This document shows, piece by piece, positions 1 to 7,835 of a DNA stretch of 64,000 nucleotides. A program made the translations under genes and the position numbers. The number at the start of each line of letters is the position of its first letter. The first letter of the stretch is position 1. Source of the DNA: Cytobacillus firmus (GTDB taxonomy: Bacteria > Bacillota > Bacilli > Bacillales > Cytobacillaceae); contig NZ_CP086235.1 in the NCBI RefSeq assembly GCF_023612095.1, forward strand, positions 2,739,501 through 2,803,500, given 5' to 3'. The notes below the pieces were generated by a model, which had not been told where the DNA came from, did not search any database, and saw only the letters and a list, made by a program, of their open reading frames with translations.

Positions 1-89
1 TTCTACAATTTCCCCTATGATAATAGTAATTTCTGAGACAAAAATTTTCGCTGATGATTACACACACATTTTCATTAGGAGGGAATAAC

Positions 90-722
90 TTGGTTACTGT
101 CTATGAACATGTTTTTCATTGGGAGGATTACTTAAAGTTGGGTAAAAGGAGGTTTATCAGAAAGAAAGAACATATTTATACTCAGGGAACAAATGGGGAT
201 GGGTTTTATTTTCTTCATAAAGGTCTTGTCAAAATTGTTACTGTAACAGCAACTGAGAAAGAAAGAGTCTTAAATATTGTGATCCCTAATCAGCTTTTAG
301 GAGTTCAATCATTAGACCAAAAAAAACATTTTACGACTGCTGTGGCGGTAAAAGATTCCGTTGTCTATCACTTCTCATCTGAGGAATTCAGAGATTTCAT
401 GGTTCAATATCCGGATTTAAATCAGCTTTTTTCAAAAAGTGTCATACACAAAATGAAGATTCTTTTAGATCGGATAAATATGAATGCGCTTACATCCGAA
501 CAGAGGGTTGCATTGCTTCTTCAGAATGTTTGTGATGAATTCAAAAATTACGAAATACCACTATCACAACAGGATCTCTCCAGTTGTACTGGTTTAACTA
601 GAATAACAGTGTATAAGGTTTTAAAAGAATGGAAAGAGAAGGGCATTATAGACACAGACAATAAAAAATATTACATAAAAAAACCAGATTTCCTAAGAAA
701 CCTAGTCAAGCAGTCATATTAA
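90..722 (+). CDS. Crp/Fnr family transcriptional regulator
   Basis: A 210-aa protein with an N-terminal cyclic-nucleotide-binding-like beta-barrel (about residues 15-115) and a C-terminal winged helix with a Crp-type recognition segment (SQQDLSSCTGLTRITVYKVL). I chose the TTG at 90 because a strong AGGAGGG lies 6 bases upstream (77-83); an upstream in-frame ATG at 54 has no such site. It lacks the cysteine cluster of true FNR proteins, so oxygen sensing by a 4Fe-4S centre is unlikely and the ligand is unknown. Its 3' end overlaps that of the convergent Crp/Fnr gene (719-1333) by 4 bases. The target genes cannot be told from the sequence. Confidence 0.85.
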   Translation: MVTVYEHVFHWEDYLKLGKRRFIRKKEHIYTQGTNGDGFYFLHKGLVKIVTVTATEKERVLNIVIPNQLLGVQSLDQKKHFTTAVAVKDSVVYHFSSEEFRDFMVQYPDLNQLFSKSVIHKMKILLDRINMNALTSEQRVALLLQNVCDEFKNYEIPLSQQDLSSCTGLTRITVYKVLKEWKEKGIIDTDNKKYYIKKPDFLRNLVKQSY

Positions 723-1333
723 TCATTATCGATGATAGCTTTTAATTTATTCATATCCTTAATAAGGATTTGCCTGTTTATTAATGTTATGTAATTTGCT
801 TTTTTCCATTTTTGAATCACTTTATTTACAGTAATCCTTGAAGCCCCAATATATTTGGAAAATGCAGTCTGATTCATGGATACCTTCCCGTTTTCTTCTG
901 CCAATTTGATAAGATAATAGGCCATCTGGTGTTCAACAGGACTATCCATGAAGGTGATTATATCTGCTAGCGTCCGGAATTTATAAATAAGAGAATCGGT
1001 ATAAATTTCAGCTGCATTAGAATGCTTTTTACAAATAGTAGTGTAGACATCATCAGAGAAGAAATAGATTTCAGAGGGAAGTATGGTAATCGCACTTGTA
1101 AGATATTGTTCGCCTTGAATTCCATGTTCACCAAATAGCATGCCTGAGGGAACTATATTGATAATACGCTCATCTCCTTTATCAGATAGGAGGGTAATCT
1201 TTATTTCACCTTTACGTAAATAATAGAAGCCTTTACCTTTTTCACCCTGGCGATAAATCACCTTATTCTTATCTGCGTTAAATAATTGACCATAATGCAA
1301 ATACGGCTCCCACCTATTGCGGAGCTTATTCAT
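719..1333 (-). CDS. Crp/Fnr family transcriptional regulator (second paralogue)
   Basis: A 204-aa protein with a cNMP-binding-like barrel (YRQGEKGKGFYYLRKGEIKI, about residues 27-46) and a C-terminal winged helix (KYIGASRITVNKVIQKWKK). The start is supported by GAAGGTGAG a few bases upstream. Only one cysteine is visible, so it is not FNR-like. It is architecturally the same as the convergent gene at 90-722 but clearly diverged, so this is an old paralogous or acquired pair rather than a fresh duplication. The two stop codons overlap (TTA complement at 719-721 against TAA at 720-722), leaving no room for a terminator between them. Transcription of one may therefore interfere with the other. 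Ligand and targets are unknown. Confidence 0.85.
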   Translation of the reverse strand: MNKLRNRWEPYLHYGQLFNADKNKVIYRQGEKGKGFYYLRKGEIKITLLSDKGDERIINIVPSGMLFGEHGIQGEQYLTSAITILPSEIYFFSDDVYTTICKKHSNAAEIYTDSLIYKFRTLADIITFMDSPVEHQMAYYLIKLAEENGKVSMNQTAFSKYIGASRITVNKVIQKWKKANYITLINRQILIKDMNKLKAIIDND

Positions 1334-1475
1334 GTGCTCACCTTCTTTATGAATATTTTATAACTCAATTAATCAGGTGTATGTTTTATTGCTGCAAATC
1401 TATTAATTAATAATAAATATAACATTTATCTATATTTCTAAACAATCACTTCATCTAGCGGGATAAAAATAAAAA

Positions 1476-1495
1476 CCCCTTCCAAAAAGAAGAGG
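1476..1495 (-). terminator. Intrinsic terminator of the lysozyme-like gene
   Basis: On the minus strand, CCTCTTC and GAAGGGG can pair with one G-T wobble around a T5 loop, followed by a T-rich tract. It lies 12 bases past the stop codon. Confidence 0.6.
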
Positions 1496-1507
1496 ATTAA
1501 AACGAAA

Positions 1508-2182
1508 CTAAATATCCTGGAATTGCAGCGGGATATCCTCATTATTGCTTGCAATTAAACTTTCGATACTCTTTGTCACCTTCGTCGTATAACTGAAATC
1601 CCCATAGCAATATGGGTAGCGGAAGTTATTTTTGTCGCCACCGCAGTTATAAATCTGCGGATTCTTTTCCGCCTGGGCAAGAGAAAATTCTTTTGCAATC
1701 TCCTCGCTATGCTTCCCGCCCTTCTGGGATACATAATCAATATATCCGATTCCCATATTATAAGCCTGAATAATGGTTGGAAAATCTACCTTTTTGTTAT
1801 TGCCGTAGTCTAAAGCGCGCTTAAAATGCTTAACACCTTGTTTGATGCTCTGTTCCGGATCCTGAATGGAGTTAGGCGGCAGTCCTGCTGATTCGGAGGC
1901 CTGCATGGGGTCCCCGCCTTTCCCTTTGCTTTCCTGCTGCATGATCGCTGCCAGAACGAGTGTGTATTCTTCGAGATTGACCTCTTTCAATTCCATTTCA
2001 AGTAAAGGCGTGTAATTCTGGACGTCTTTAGATACCAAATTTGGCAGCAAAGAAACTGAAGTTTCCCTTATATTAATCTGCTTGAATTGATCAAATAAGA
2101 CGAAAATCAAAACCATAAAAAATAACAGTAAGGCTATATTTGAACTGCGTTTTATACGCTTTTTGCTTTTTCTGCGCTTCAT
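1508..2182 (-). CDS. Membrane-anchored lysozyme-like protein
   Basis: A 224-aa protein. A lysine/arginine-rich N-terminus (MKRRKSKKRIKR) precedes one hydrophobic segment (about residues 16-32), which predicts a membrane anchor with the catalytic part outside. The remainder matches the bacteriophage T4-type lysozyme-like family seen in the N-terminal half of CwlT (PF13702 type): AAIMQQESKGKGGDPMQASES carries the presumed catalytic glutamate, and QAYNMGIGYIDYV is a conserved structural motif. The family cleaves peptidoglycan glycan strands (muramidase). There is no NlpC/P60 domain and no conjugation gene nearby, so a housekeeping wall-remodelling role is more likely than a conjugative one. GGGAGTG precedes the ATG. 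Confidence 0.8.
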   Translation of the reverse strand: MKRRKSKKRIKRSSNIALLLFFMVLIFVLFDQFKQINIRETSVSLLPNLVSKDVQNYTPLLEMELKEVNLEEYTLVLAAIMQQESKGKGGDPMQASESAGLPPNSIQDPEQSIKQGVKHFKRALDYGNNKKVDFPTIIQAYNMGIGYIDYVSQKGGKHSEEIAKEFSLAQAEKNPQIYNCGGDKNNFRYPYCYGDFSYTTKVTKSIESLIASNNEDIPLQFQDI

Positions 2183-2304
2183 TGCTGCACTCCCGGTTTC
2201 TCTATTATTATTTCAGATTATTATTATAGCAGAAAATACTGATATTTTAATAGAAAAGCTCCTTTAGAGAAGCTGGAAAATACTTTATAGATATTGTTGG
2301 ATTT

Positions 2305-3204
2305 TTATTTGTTATTTCTACTCATAACCATAATTCCTCCCTCTTCCTCCAGTGGCTTTATGACTGCCGACATATCCTGCTCGCTTAGTCCTTTCTCTGC
2401 TGCTGTTTGGAATGCTTTTTCCGCCATCTGCCCTGTGAATTGATTAAGTCCTGCTTCCTGCATTAGCTGGTTGGCAAGCCGGACATCCTTGTGAACGTAT
2501 TTCACTGCCCCACCTGGTGTGAAATGGCGGTCGAATACGTATTGTTCCATATGCCTGCGGAGGATTCGGCTGTCGCCATAGCTTGCCTTCAATACATTAA
2601 AAAGCTGTTCAGAGTCCAATCCATAAGCAGCTCCGGTGACCATTGCCTCTGATGCAGCCAGCGAGTGGACAGCAACAAGATACTGATTAATCAGCTTGGC
2701 AATGCTGCCTGACCCCGAAGGGCCCATATATTCTATAGTTTCACCGAGCACATCAAGTACCGGCTTAACTTTCTGAAAGGCCATTTCCCCGCCGCCAGCC
2801 ATGATCGTTAAAGTGCCATTTTCGGCCCCTTCTGGTCCGCCGCTGACAGGACAGTCAAGATAACTGATTTCTTTTGCACCTGCTATCCCATAGATGGTTT
2901 TACTCGTATCTGCCCCTACAGAAGTAAGGTCAATGCATATCGTTCCTGGCTTGGCATTGTCAATGATTCCTTCTTTACTCATATAAACGGCCATAACATC
3001 TTGAGGCATCGAAAGACACGTGCATATAATTTCACATTGTTTGGAAAGCGCACTTACTGTTTCTTCATAAATCGCTCCATTTTCTATGAGTGGCTTTACT
3101 TTTTGGAATGTCCGGTTATGTACTGCCACTTGAAAACCATGGCCTAGCAGCCGCCGGGCCATTCTGGAGCCCATCACGCCTGTTCCAATAAACCCGATCT
3201 TCAT
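2305..3204 (-). CDS. garR: NAD(P)-dependent beta-hydroxyacid dehydrogenase (tartronate semialdehyde reductase type)
   Basis: A 299-aa member of the 3-hydroxyisobutyrate dehydrogenase superfamily. It has the N-terminal Rossmann motif GFIGTGVMGSRMA, the substrate motif DCPVSGGPEGAENGTLTIMAGG, and the catalytic-lysine helix AKLINQYLVAVH. The start is the ATG at 3204, preceded by GAGGTGACC; a longer open frame has no better site. The gene overlaps the stop of the hydroxypyruvate isomerase-like gene by 4 bases (ATGA), a sign of translational coupling. In known pathways tartronate semialdehyde is made from glyoxylate or by isomerising hydroxypyruvate, and this enzyme reduces it to glycerate. No glyoxylate carboligase is nearby. 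A 3-hydroxyisobutyrate or other beta-hydroxyacid substrate is the main alternative. Confidence 0.75.
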   Translation of the reverse strand: MKIGFIGTGVMGSRMARRLLGHGFQVAVHNRTFQKVKPLIENGAIYEETVSALSKQCEIICTCLSMPQDVMAVYMSKEGIIDNAKPGTICIDLTSVGADTSKTIYGIAGAKEISYLDCPVSGGPEGAENGTLTIMAGGGEMAFQKVKPVLDVLGETIEYMGPSGSGSIAKLINQYLVAVHSLAASEAMVTGAAYGLDSEQLFNVLKASYGDSRILRRHMEQYVFDRHFTPGGAVKYVHKDVRLANQLMQEAGLNQFTGQMAEKAFQTAAEKGLSEQDMSAVIKPLEEEGGIMVMSRNNK

Positions 3205-3962
3205 GAGGTCACCTCTTTCAGCCAAGCAAGGCTGTCAGCGCTTTTGCCTTGCGGATTGTATTCAAGACCAATAATGCCTTTATAGTGTTTCTGCAAATAT
3301 AGGAGGATCTCTTTATAGTTCATTTCTCCCGTCCCCGGCTCATGTCTGCCCGGATTGTCTGCAATCTGTACATGTGAAACCAGCTCAGCATATTTTTGAA
3401 AAAAAGAAAGAGCCTGGCCATGAATTCTTTCAATATGATAAAAGTCGAATTGCAGCTTCACATTCGGCAAGTCGACACTATTAATTATCTCTTCAGCCTG
3501 CCGGATATCATTTAAGAAATAGTCAGGCATGTCGAATGAATTGATTGGCTCAATTAATAAGTTAATTCCGTGCTTAGACATTGCATTGCCCGCAAAAGAG
3601 AGATTCTCAATAAAAACATTCTGATTATTACTCGAGTGTACCCCCGCCATGCAATGAATCTTCTTTACCCCAAGGCCTTTCGCATAACGGATCCCGATTT
3701 CAACTGATTTCCTGAATTCTTCTATGCGATTGGGGTCTGCAGCGAGTCCCCTGTCCCCTTCTTCCCAGTGACCGGGAGGCAGGTTACTTAAAACCATTGT
3801 TAAATCATTGAGCTTAAGCTCATTTCTTACTTCTTCTATTGTATATGCATATGGAAATTGACATTCTACAAGATCAAAACCAGCTTCACGGGCTTTTTTG
3901 AAACGGTCTAAAAAAGGAACTTCAGTAAAAACGGTTGATAGATTGACAGAAAAATTGTTCAT
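3201..3962 (-). CDS. hyi: Hydroxypyruvate isomerase family TIM-barrel protein
   Basis: A 253-aa xylose-isomerase-like TIM-barrel (AP endonuclease 2 superfamily). Conserved segments are LIEPINSFDMPDYFLND, LQFDFYHIERIHG, HVQIADNPGRHEPGTGEMNY and GLEYNP, typical of hydroxypyruvate isomerases that interconvert hydroxypyruvate and tartronate semialdehyde at a divalent metal. The ATG at 3962 has AAGGAGG 6 bases upstream; an in-frame extension to 3989 has no ribosome site. It is first in a two-gene unit with the reductase and overlaps it by 4 bases, so the pair probably converts hydroxypyruvate via tartronate semialdehyde to glycerate. Another 3-keto acid or sugar isomerisation is possible, because this family is functionally broad. 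Confidence 0.75.
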   Translation of the reverse strand: MNNFSVNLSTVFTEVPFLDRFKKAREAGFDLVECQFPYAYTIEEVRNELKLNDLTMVLSNLPPGHWEEGDRGLAADPNRIEEFRKSVEIGIRYAKGLGVKKIHCMAGVHSSNNQNVFIENLSFAGNAMSKHGINLLIEPINSFDMPDYFLNDIRQAEEIINSVDLPNVKLQFDFYHIERIHGQALSFFQKYAELVSHVQIADNPGRHEPGTGEMNYKEILLYLQKHYKGIIGLEYNPQGKSADSLAWLKEVTS

Positions 3963-4000
3963 GATAGCCTCCTTGAATAGGATTGTCATAAAGTGAAACT

Positions 4001-4170
4001 TTAATCAGTGGGGGTTTTCCTTATCCCCCACTGATTTTTAATCGCGTTCTAGTGTCGCTAAAATCTACGCTAGCGATCGATCAATCGACACAACGAACAC
4101 GATTGGTTCAACTAAGCCTCTGAGTCTTGAAGTGGGGGTCTTACTGCCCGTTAGACTGCGATAAATAAAA
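4001..4170. other. Structured non-coding element, possible IS200/IS605-type end remnant
   Basis: This fills most of the gene-free stretch 3963-4434. It contains a perfect 12-bp inverted repeat (AATCAGTGGGGG 4003-4014, CCCCCACTGATT 4025-4036), a second stem GTGTCG/CGACAC enclosing the palindrome CGCTAGCG, and a third arrangement AGTCT...AGACT around GTGGGGGTCTTACTGCCC (about 4120-4160). Such consecutive hairpins resemble the right ends and guide-RNA scaffolds of IS200/IS605 (TnpB) elements, but no tnpA or tnpB frame remains. A further hairpin (ATGGGAAT...ATTCCCCAT, about 4283-4305) follows. This is inference from shape and partial memory of such ends. Confidence 0.4.
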
Positions 4171-4390
4171 ATAGTCTTTCTATTAAATTGTTGTTTTTGG
4201 ATATATATTAAGCCAGTTAATTTCGCACGACACACTTGCTGCCTGGGGGATTTGCAGCTCCCTTAATAGGAACTTAAACAAGATGGGAATTTCAATATTC
4301 CCCATTTTTATTAAGACAAATTACATGAAAGATTCTGTTATACTTTAATTCGATAAAAGTGAAGAGAATCCTTTTTAGTCTTTTATATAG

Positions 4391-4428
4391 AAAAAGCCTG
4401 CTCCTAATACTTTTTGAGCAGACTTTTT
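4391..4428 (-). terminator. Intrinsic terminator of the VWA lipoprotein gene
   Basis: GTCTGCTC/GAGCAGGC stem (minus-strand sense) with T5 tails on both sides, so it can work in both directions. It begins 7 bases after the stop codon. Confidence 0.75.
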
Positions 4429-4434
4429 ATAAAA

Positions 4435-5802
4435 TTACTTATTAACATTTTCTAAAAATCGATCTGTTATCTCATCCCAATTATCAAGGAATGAGTCGCG
4501 ATTTAGGCTATCGAGCTCTAAGAATAAATCACGCGCCTCCTGATCCACTGTCAAAAAATAATCCCGGTAATGATCATCATATCTTAAGAAAATATCTGTA
4601 TCAATTTTTTCTTGATCATTCAAATAATTTACAGCTGATTGGAGATTTTTGTGTTCCCTGTTCATCTTTTCCTGCTCTGTCTTGTGCCAATCGTTCAACT
4701 GTGATTGTACAGTATTAAACAGATTATTAATGGCTGCATTGGTGTCTTCATGCCATTCAGACCAAACTTTAGCCATTTCCGCTGTCCTGTTAAATTCAGA
4801 TTTTAGATCCTGCTCATTTTGAACGTTCACAAACTGGCCATTGGCGGCCTTTGCCATTTCCTTTAATTGATTAAGGCCCTCATTGTCTACCTGGTAGCCA
4901 ATGATATTGACAACAGGCTTAAGGTTGGATGCACCAAGGCTTTCCATAACTTTAACAGGATCTCCTCCGCATGTTTCAATCCCGTCGCTGACTATGTAGA
5001 TTATGTTAGTATTATTCTCTCCATCCAATTCTTTTAAATTGTCCATCACCTGCTCGGCCGCTTTAGCCATAGGTGTCCACCCTGCAGGCTTAAACTGATT
5101 TAATGAGCTTGAAAATTCAACGGGGTTATAAGCTGAAAGCGGATAAACTTCTTCAACCTTCCTGCAGGACTTTTCTTTATCCTTTTCCTGCCCTGTGCCT
5201 ACATGTCCATAAACACTAAGAGAGACATTAGCTTCTTGCGGCAAACTCTCAACAAATTGCTGAATGGCCTCTTTGGCTAAATCCATTCTTGTCCGCCCGT
5301 TCTCGATTGCACCCATACTGCCACTAGAATCCAGCAATATAGCCACATTATAATTTCCCTTAACCTGTGGACCTTGCGCCCCGGCACTTGGGTCAGCAAA
5401 CTTCATTGCTTCCCATTGGTCAATTGGCAAATGAGGCAAATTTAGATTTTCTTTAAACAGCGCAAATATTTCCTGTTCCATTGCCTCTATTTCTTCCTCT
5501 GACGAATCCTTATTAATTTCAGAAAGCTCATTAAGCTTCTTTTTTGCCTCTTCTGAAAACTCTTCTCCTGCAAATTCTCCTGTCATGTCATATTCTGCAG
5601 ATTCTTTAAAAGACTTGGGAATGGAAGGATAATTTTTTACAGTTTGCTGAGAATCTTCTCCCTCATCCCCTTCCATATTTTCAGCTGATTTGTTTTGATC
5701 AGACTCCTTTTTATCGTCCTTATTCTCTTCAGCTGAACTGCATGCAATAAGAAATACTGCAGAAAGAATAATAGTTACGACTAGCAGTAATGCTCTTTTC
5801 AT
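4435..5802 (-). CDS. VWA-domain lipoprotein
   Basis: A 455-aa exported lipoprotein. The start is the ATG at 5802 with AAGGAGGG upstream. Residues 1-21 form a lipoprotein signal ending LIAC, so Cys21 is the lipidated residue. An acidic linker (about 25-55) follows. A von Willebrand factor A domain starts near residue 152 with an intact MIDAS motif DSSGSMG (158-164) and a later SDGIETCGGDP segment. The C-terminal third is charged and probably helical. VWA domains bind a metal and a protein partner; it probably sits on the outer face of the membrane. It stands alone between terminators and its partner is not evident. Similar orphan VWA lipoproteins are common in Bacillaceae. Confidence 0.85.
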   Translation of the reverse strand: MKRALLLVVTIILSAVFLIACSSAEENKDDKKESDQNKSAENMEGDEGEDSQQTVKNYPSIPKSFKESAEYDMTGEFAGEEFSEEAKKKLNELSEINKDSSEEEIEAMEQEIFALFKENLNLPHLPIDQWEAMKFADPSAGAQGPQVKGNYNVAILLDSSGSMGAIENGRTRMDLAKEAIQQFVESLPQEANVSLSVYGHVGTGQEKDKEKSCRKVEEVYPLSAYNPVEFSSSLNQFKPAGWTPMAKAAEQVMDNLKELDGENNTNIIYIVSDGIETCGGDPVKVMESLGASNLKPVVNIIGYQVDNEGLNQLKEMAKAANGQFVNVQNEQDLKSEFNRTAEMAKVWSEWHEDTNAAINNLFNTVQSQLNDWHKTEQEKMNREHKNLQSAVNYLNDQEKIDTDIFLRYDDHYRDYFLTVDQEARDLFLELDSLNRDSFLDNWDEITDRFLENVNK

Positions 5803-5886
5803 AGTACCCTCCTTCTTATCTTCAATATCTTCAATCATTTTACCATGACATGGAATCTATGAAATTATTTTTATAAAATAAAAAAA

Positions 5887-5904
5887 CTGCTCTAATTTGA
5901 GCAG
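5887..5904 (-). terminator. Intrinsic terminator after ridA-like gene
   Basis: CTGCTC TAATTT GAGCAG hairpin; on the minus strand it is followed by T7. It lies 15 bases beyond the RidA-family stop. Confidence 0.75.
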
Positions 5905-5918
5905 CCCTCTCAAGAAAA

Positions 5919-6392
5919 TTATTCGAGTTCAACAATCATTTCTATCTCAACAGGGGCCCCGCCCGGCAGTGAAGCCAATCCCACTGCTTTACGTGCATGT
6001 CCATTTTCCTTGCCGAAAATATCATGCAGCAGTTCTGAAGATGCATTTATGACGATCGGATGATATTTAAAGTCACTTGTTGAGGCAACATATCCATCCA
6101 TTTTGATGATTCTTTTCACTTTATTTAAATCTCCAATGATTCCTTTAAGGGCTGCCAGCAAATTCAGGGTACAAATTCGTGCCGCATCCTTTGCTTCTTC
6201 GATCGAAATGCCTGCCCCGACAATTCCGGTATACTTCTGGAGACCATTTACTCTGGGTGTTTGCCCGGATAAATAAACAATCTTTCCTGAGATAACGCCC
6301 GGTTCAAAAGGCATTCGGATATCAGTCAATTCAGGGAGCTGGATATTCAGCTCTTCCAGTCTTTCTTCAATTCCTTTTTTTACCCCTTCCAT
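5919..6392 (-). CDS. RidA family (YjgF/YER057c/UK114) imine deaminase
   Basis: A 157-aa protein, longer than canonical RidA (about 128 aa) and matching the approximately 155-aa subfamily. The ending RKAVGLASLPGGAPVEIE retains the arginine (Arg134) that in RidA binds the carboxylate of 2-imino acids. RidA proteins hydrolyse reactive enamine/imine intermediates released by PLP enzymes or amino-acid dehydrogenases. The ATG at 6392 is 7 bases from AGGAGG, while the GTG at 6395 is only 4 away, so I prefer the ATG. It follows the CxxH/CxxC gene by 2 bases and is probably co-transcribed with it. Proximity to the aspartate-dehydrogenase-like gene (18.6 kb) makes a role in clearing imines from the neighbouring catabolic cluster possible but unproven. 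Confidence 0.85.
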   Translation of the reverse strand: MEGVKKGIEERLEELNIQLPELTDIRMPFEPGVISGKIVYLSGQTPRVNGLQKYTGIVGAGISIEEAKDAARICTLNLLAALKGIIGDLNKVKRIIKMDGYVASTSDFKYHPIVINASSELLHDIFGKENGHARKAVGLASLPGGAPVEIEMIVELE

Positions 6393-6394
6393 CA

Positions 6395-6592
6395 CTATGC
6401 CTCCTGGGAAACACTTTGTTTTAATGAAGAATAAAGTTGTTTAGTGAATTTAAATGAGCGGTGAGTATAATACACTTTGGCGAAAGCATGATTTTCACAA
6501 AGTGAGCATTTAATTTCATAAGGAGCTTTTCGAATATGAGGAGTTTTTAATATTTGCATGGCTTCTTTTAAATGACTGCTGCAAACCCACAT
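6395..6592 (-). CDS. CxxH/CxxC mini-protein, probable zinc binder
   Basis: A 65-aa protein with CSSH near the N-terminus (residues 4-7) and CSLC (about 30-33). This spacing matches the small Firmicutes CxxH/CxxC protein family, whose members presumably hold one zinc ion; no function is established. A ribosome site AAGGTGA lies 7 bases before the ATG. Its stop codon is 2 bases ahead of the RidA-like ATG, so the two are a tight unit. The C-terminal 20 residues are basic and serine-rich. The first motif is at the very N-terminus, as usual for this family, which supports the start. Confidence 0.65.
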   Translation of the reverse strand: MWVCSSHLKEAMQILKTPHIRKAPYEIKCSLCENHAFAKVYYTHRSFKFTKQLYSSLKQSVSQEA

Positions 6593-6629
6593 AATTTCAC
6601 CTTCTTCTATATTATTTGAAATTTATTTT

Positions 6630-6674
6630 GCATTCTGTAACGTACAGAAGCTAAGTTCCTTCATTACAGAATGC
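6630..6674 (-). terminator. Inverted repeat after ferredoxin gene, possible terminator
   Basis: A perfect 11-bp inverted repeat, GCATTCTGTAA at 6630-6640 and TTACAGAATGC at 6664-6674, with a 23-base loop. It lies between the ferredoxin stop and the CxxH gene. The tail on the minus strand is A/T-rich rather than a clean T run, so it may be a weak terminator or a regulatory hairpin. Confidence 0.4.
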
Positions 6675-6687
6675 AGTCTTCGGGATC

Positions 6688-7038
6688 TCATTTTCCTGTA
6701 GAGACGGCTTGCTTCAATTTATCCGGCTTTCTCTTTTTAACCTGATCTGTTACTTTATCATCCCAGGAAATGGAAATATCCCCGTTTGTTACAAACGTCT
6801 GGCATCCTAAACGGTAGCCTTTTTCCAGCCACTCTTCTCCCAGCTTTCTTCTTTCCTGGATTTTCACGTTATCCAGATATTCGGACCCTTCTTCCGTTTT
6901 AAAAACACATGTGCCGCAAATTCCCCCGCCGCAGCGATTTGGCAGATCACCGTCATAGCGGAGCGACATTCTTAATATATTAGAATCCTCAGGCACTTCC
7001 AGAGTTTTGTTGCTGTTGACAAAATGGATGTTTGGCAT
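6688..7038 (-). CDS. 2Fe-2S ferredoxin (first of two)
   Basis: A 116-aa protein with the ligand pattern of plant/adrenodoxin-like 2Fe-2S ferredoxins: CGGGICGTC (C-x5-C-x2-C) and the distant CQ in GYRLGCQTF. It should carry single electrons to an oxygenase or related enzyme in the cytosol. The ATG at 7038 is preceded by GGGAGG; an upstream in-frame extension would run through the operator and is rejected. The best copy of the regional operator (7076-7092) lies 38 bases upstream, so the gene is probably controlled by one of the GntR regulators. No ferredoxin reductase is present in the cluster, so a general cellular reductase must serve it. The C-terminus is lysine-rich. Confidence 0.85.
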   Translation of the reverse strand: MPNIHFVNSNKTLEVPEDSNILRMSLRYDGDLPNRCGGGICGTCVFKTEEGSEYLDNVKIQERRKLGEEWLEKGYRLGCQTFVTNGDISISWDDKVTDQVKKRKPDKLKQAVSTGK

Positions 7039-7075
7039 GAATGAATTCCTCCCTGTGATTTCGCTTCTTAGTTCT

Positions 7076-7092
7076 TGGTATACAATATACCA
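7076..7092. promoter_or_regulatory. GntR operator O1 (perfect palindrome)
   Basis: TGGTATACAATATACCA, a perfect 7-3-7 palindrome. It is the clearest copy of the motif that recurs before genes of the 7-19 kb cluster, and it is 38 bases ahead of the first ferredoxin start. Confidence 0.75.
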
Positions 7093-7133
7093 CATTAACA
7101 ATATTCAGACAATACTAAACTTTTAAATATTTC

Positions 7134-7820
7134 TTAGTTTTTAACAGTCCCTCTCTTTTTAATTCGGTTCACATAGGCCATGTATGCCCTTTTCGAATTC
7201 TCAATATGAATTCTCATCAGGTATTCCGCTATTTCGGCATCTTTGTCGCGAAGTGCTTTCATAATATCGATATGTTCCTTTAATGAGTCCTTTCTTCTCC
7301 CAGGTGTTTCATATCCCATATTGGCGGCCATGTGAATGAAATCGATCAAGCCTGATAGGATTTCATATAGCTTTGGGCTCTTGGATGCCTTATTAATCAG
7401 CCTGTTCATCTGAATATGTTCAGAATTGAAGTTTTCTTCATCCTTTTCACTTAGCTCAATTAGTTCCTTAATCTTGTGATCCAGTTCTTGTTGTGTACCT
7501 GTATCCATTCTTTGCGCTGCCAACTTTACAGCCAGCACCTCAAGAGAAGAAAGGATGGTAAAGACCTCCAATACTTCATCCTCTGAGATATTGGAGATGA
7601 CAACCCCTTTTCTGGGAACTGTTTTCACGAAGCCCTGCGATTCCAGCCTGAATAACGCTTCACGGATCGGTGTTCGGCTGATGTTAAGTTTGGCTGCAAG
7701 TTCTCTTTCTACCAGTCTGTCTCCTGCCTGGTATTCTCCTTCTAAAATAAGTTTTTTCAGATACAAATACGCATGTTCGCGTATAGATATTAAGTTGGTT
7801 TCCTCCCATGTTTTTTCCAT
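7134..7820 (-). CDS. GntR family (FadR/FCD type) regulator 1
   Basis: A 228-aa protein. The N-terminal winged helix (about 8-75) carries LNISRTPIREALFRLESQG and VPRKGV, the standard GntR recognition helix and wing. The C-terminal helical FCD ligand-binding domain (about 90-220) includes the metal/ligand residues of this class within HIQMNRLINKAS and KEHIDIMKAL. FCD regulators typically bind carboxylates and repress catabolic genes. Its DNA-binding domain is nearly identical to that of the second GntR (19483-20157), so both should read the same operator. It is the last gene after two CHR transporter genes (15-base gap). GGCGGTGA precedes the ATG. Confidence 0.88.
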   Translation of the reverse strand: MEKTWEETNLISIREHAYLYLKKLILEGEYQAGDRLVERELAAKLNISRTPIREALFRLESQGFVKTVPRKGVVISNISEDEVLEVFTILSSLEVLAVKLAAQRMDTGTQQELDHKIKELIELSEKDEENFNSEHIQMNRLINKASKSPKLYEILSGLIDFIHMAANMGYETPGRRKDSLKEHIDIMKALRDKDAEIAEYLMRIHIENSKRAYMAYVNRIKKRGTVKN

Positions 7821-7835
7821 TGTTTCACCGCCTGT

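Noticed and set aside
90..1333. True FNR oxygen sensors
   Set aside because: Neither protein has the cysteine cluster needed for a 4Fe-4S centre.
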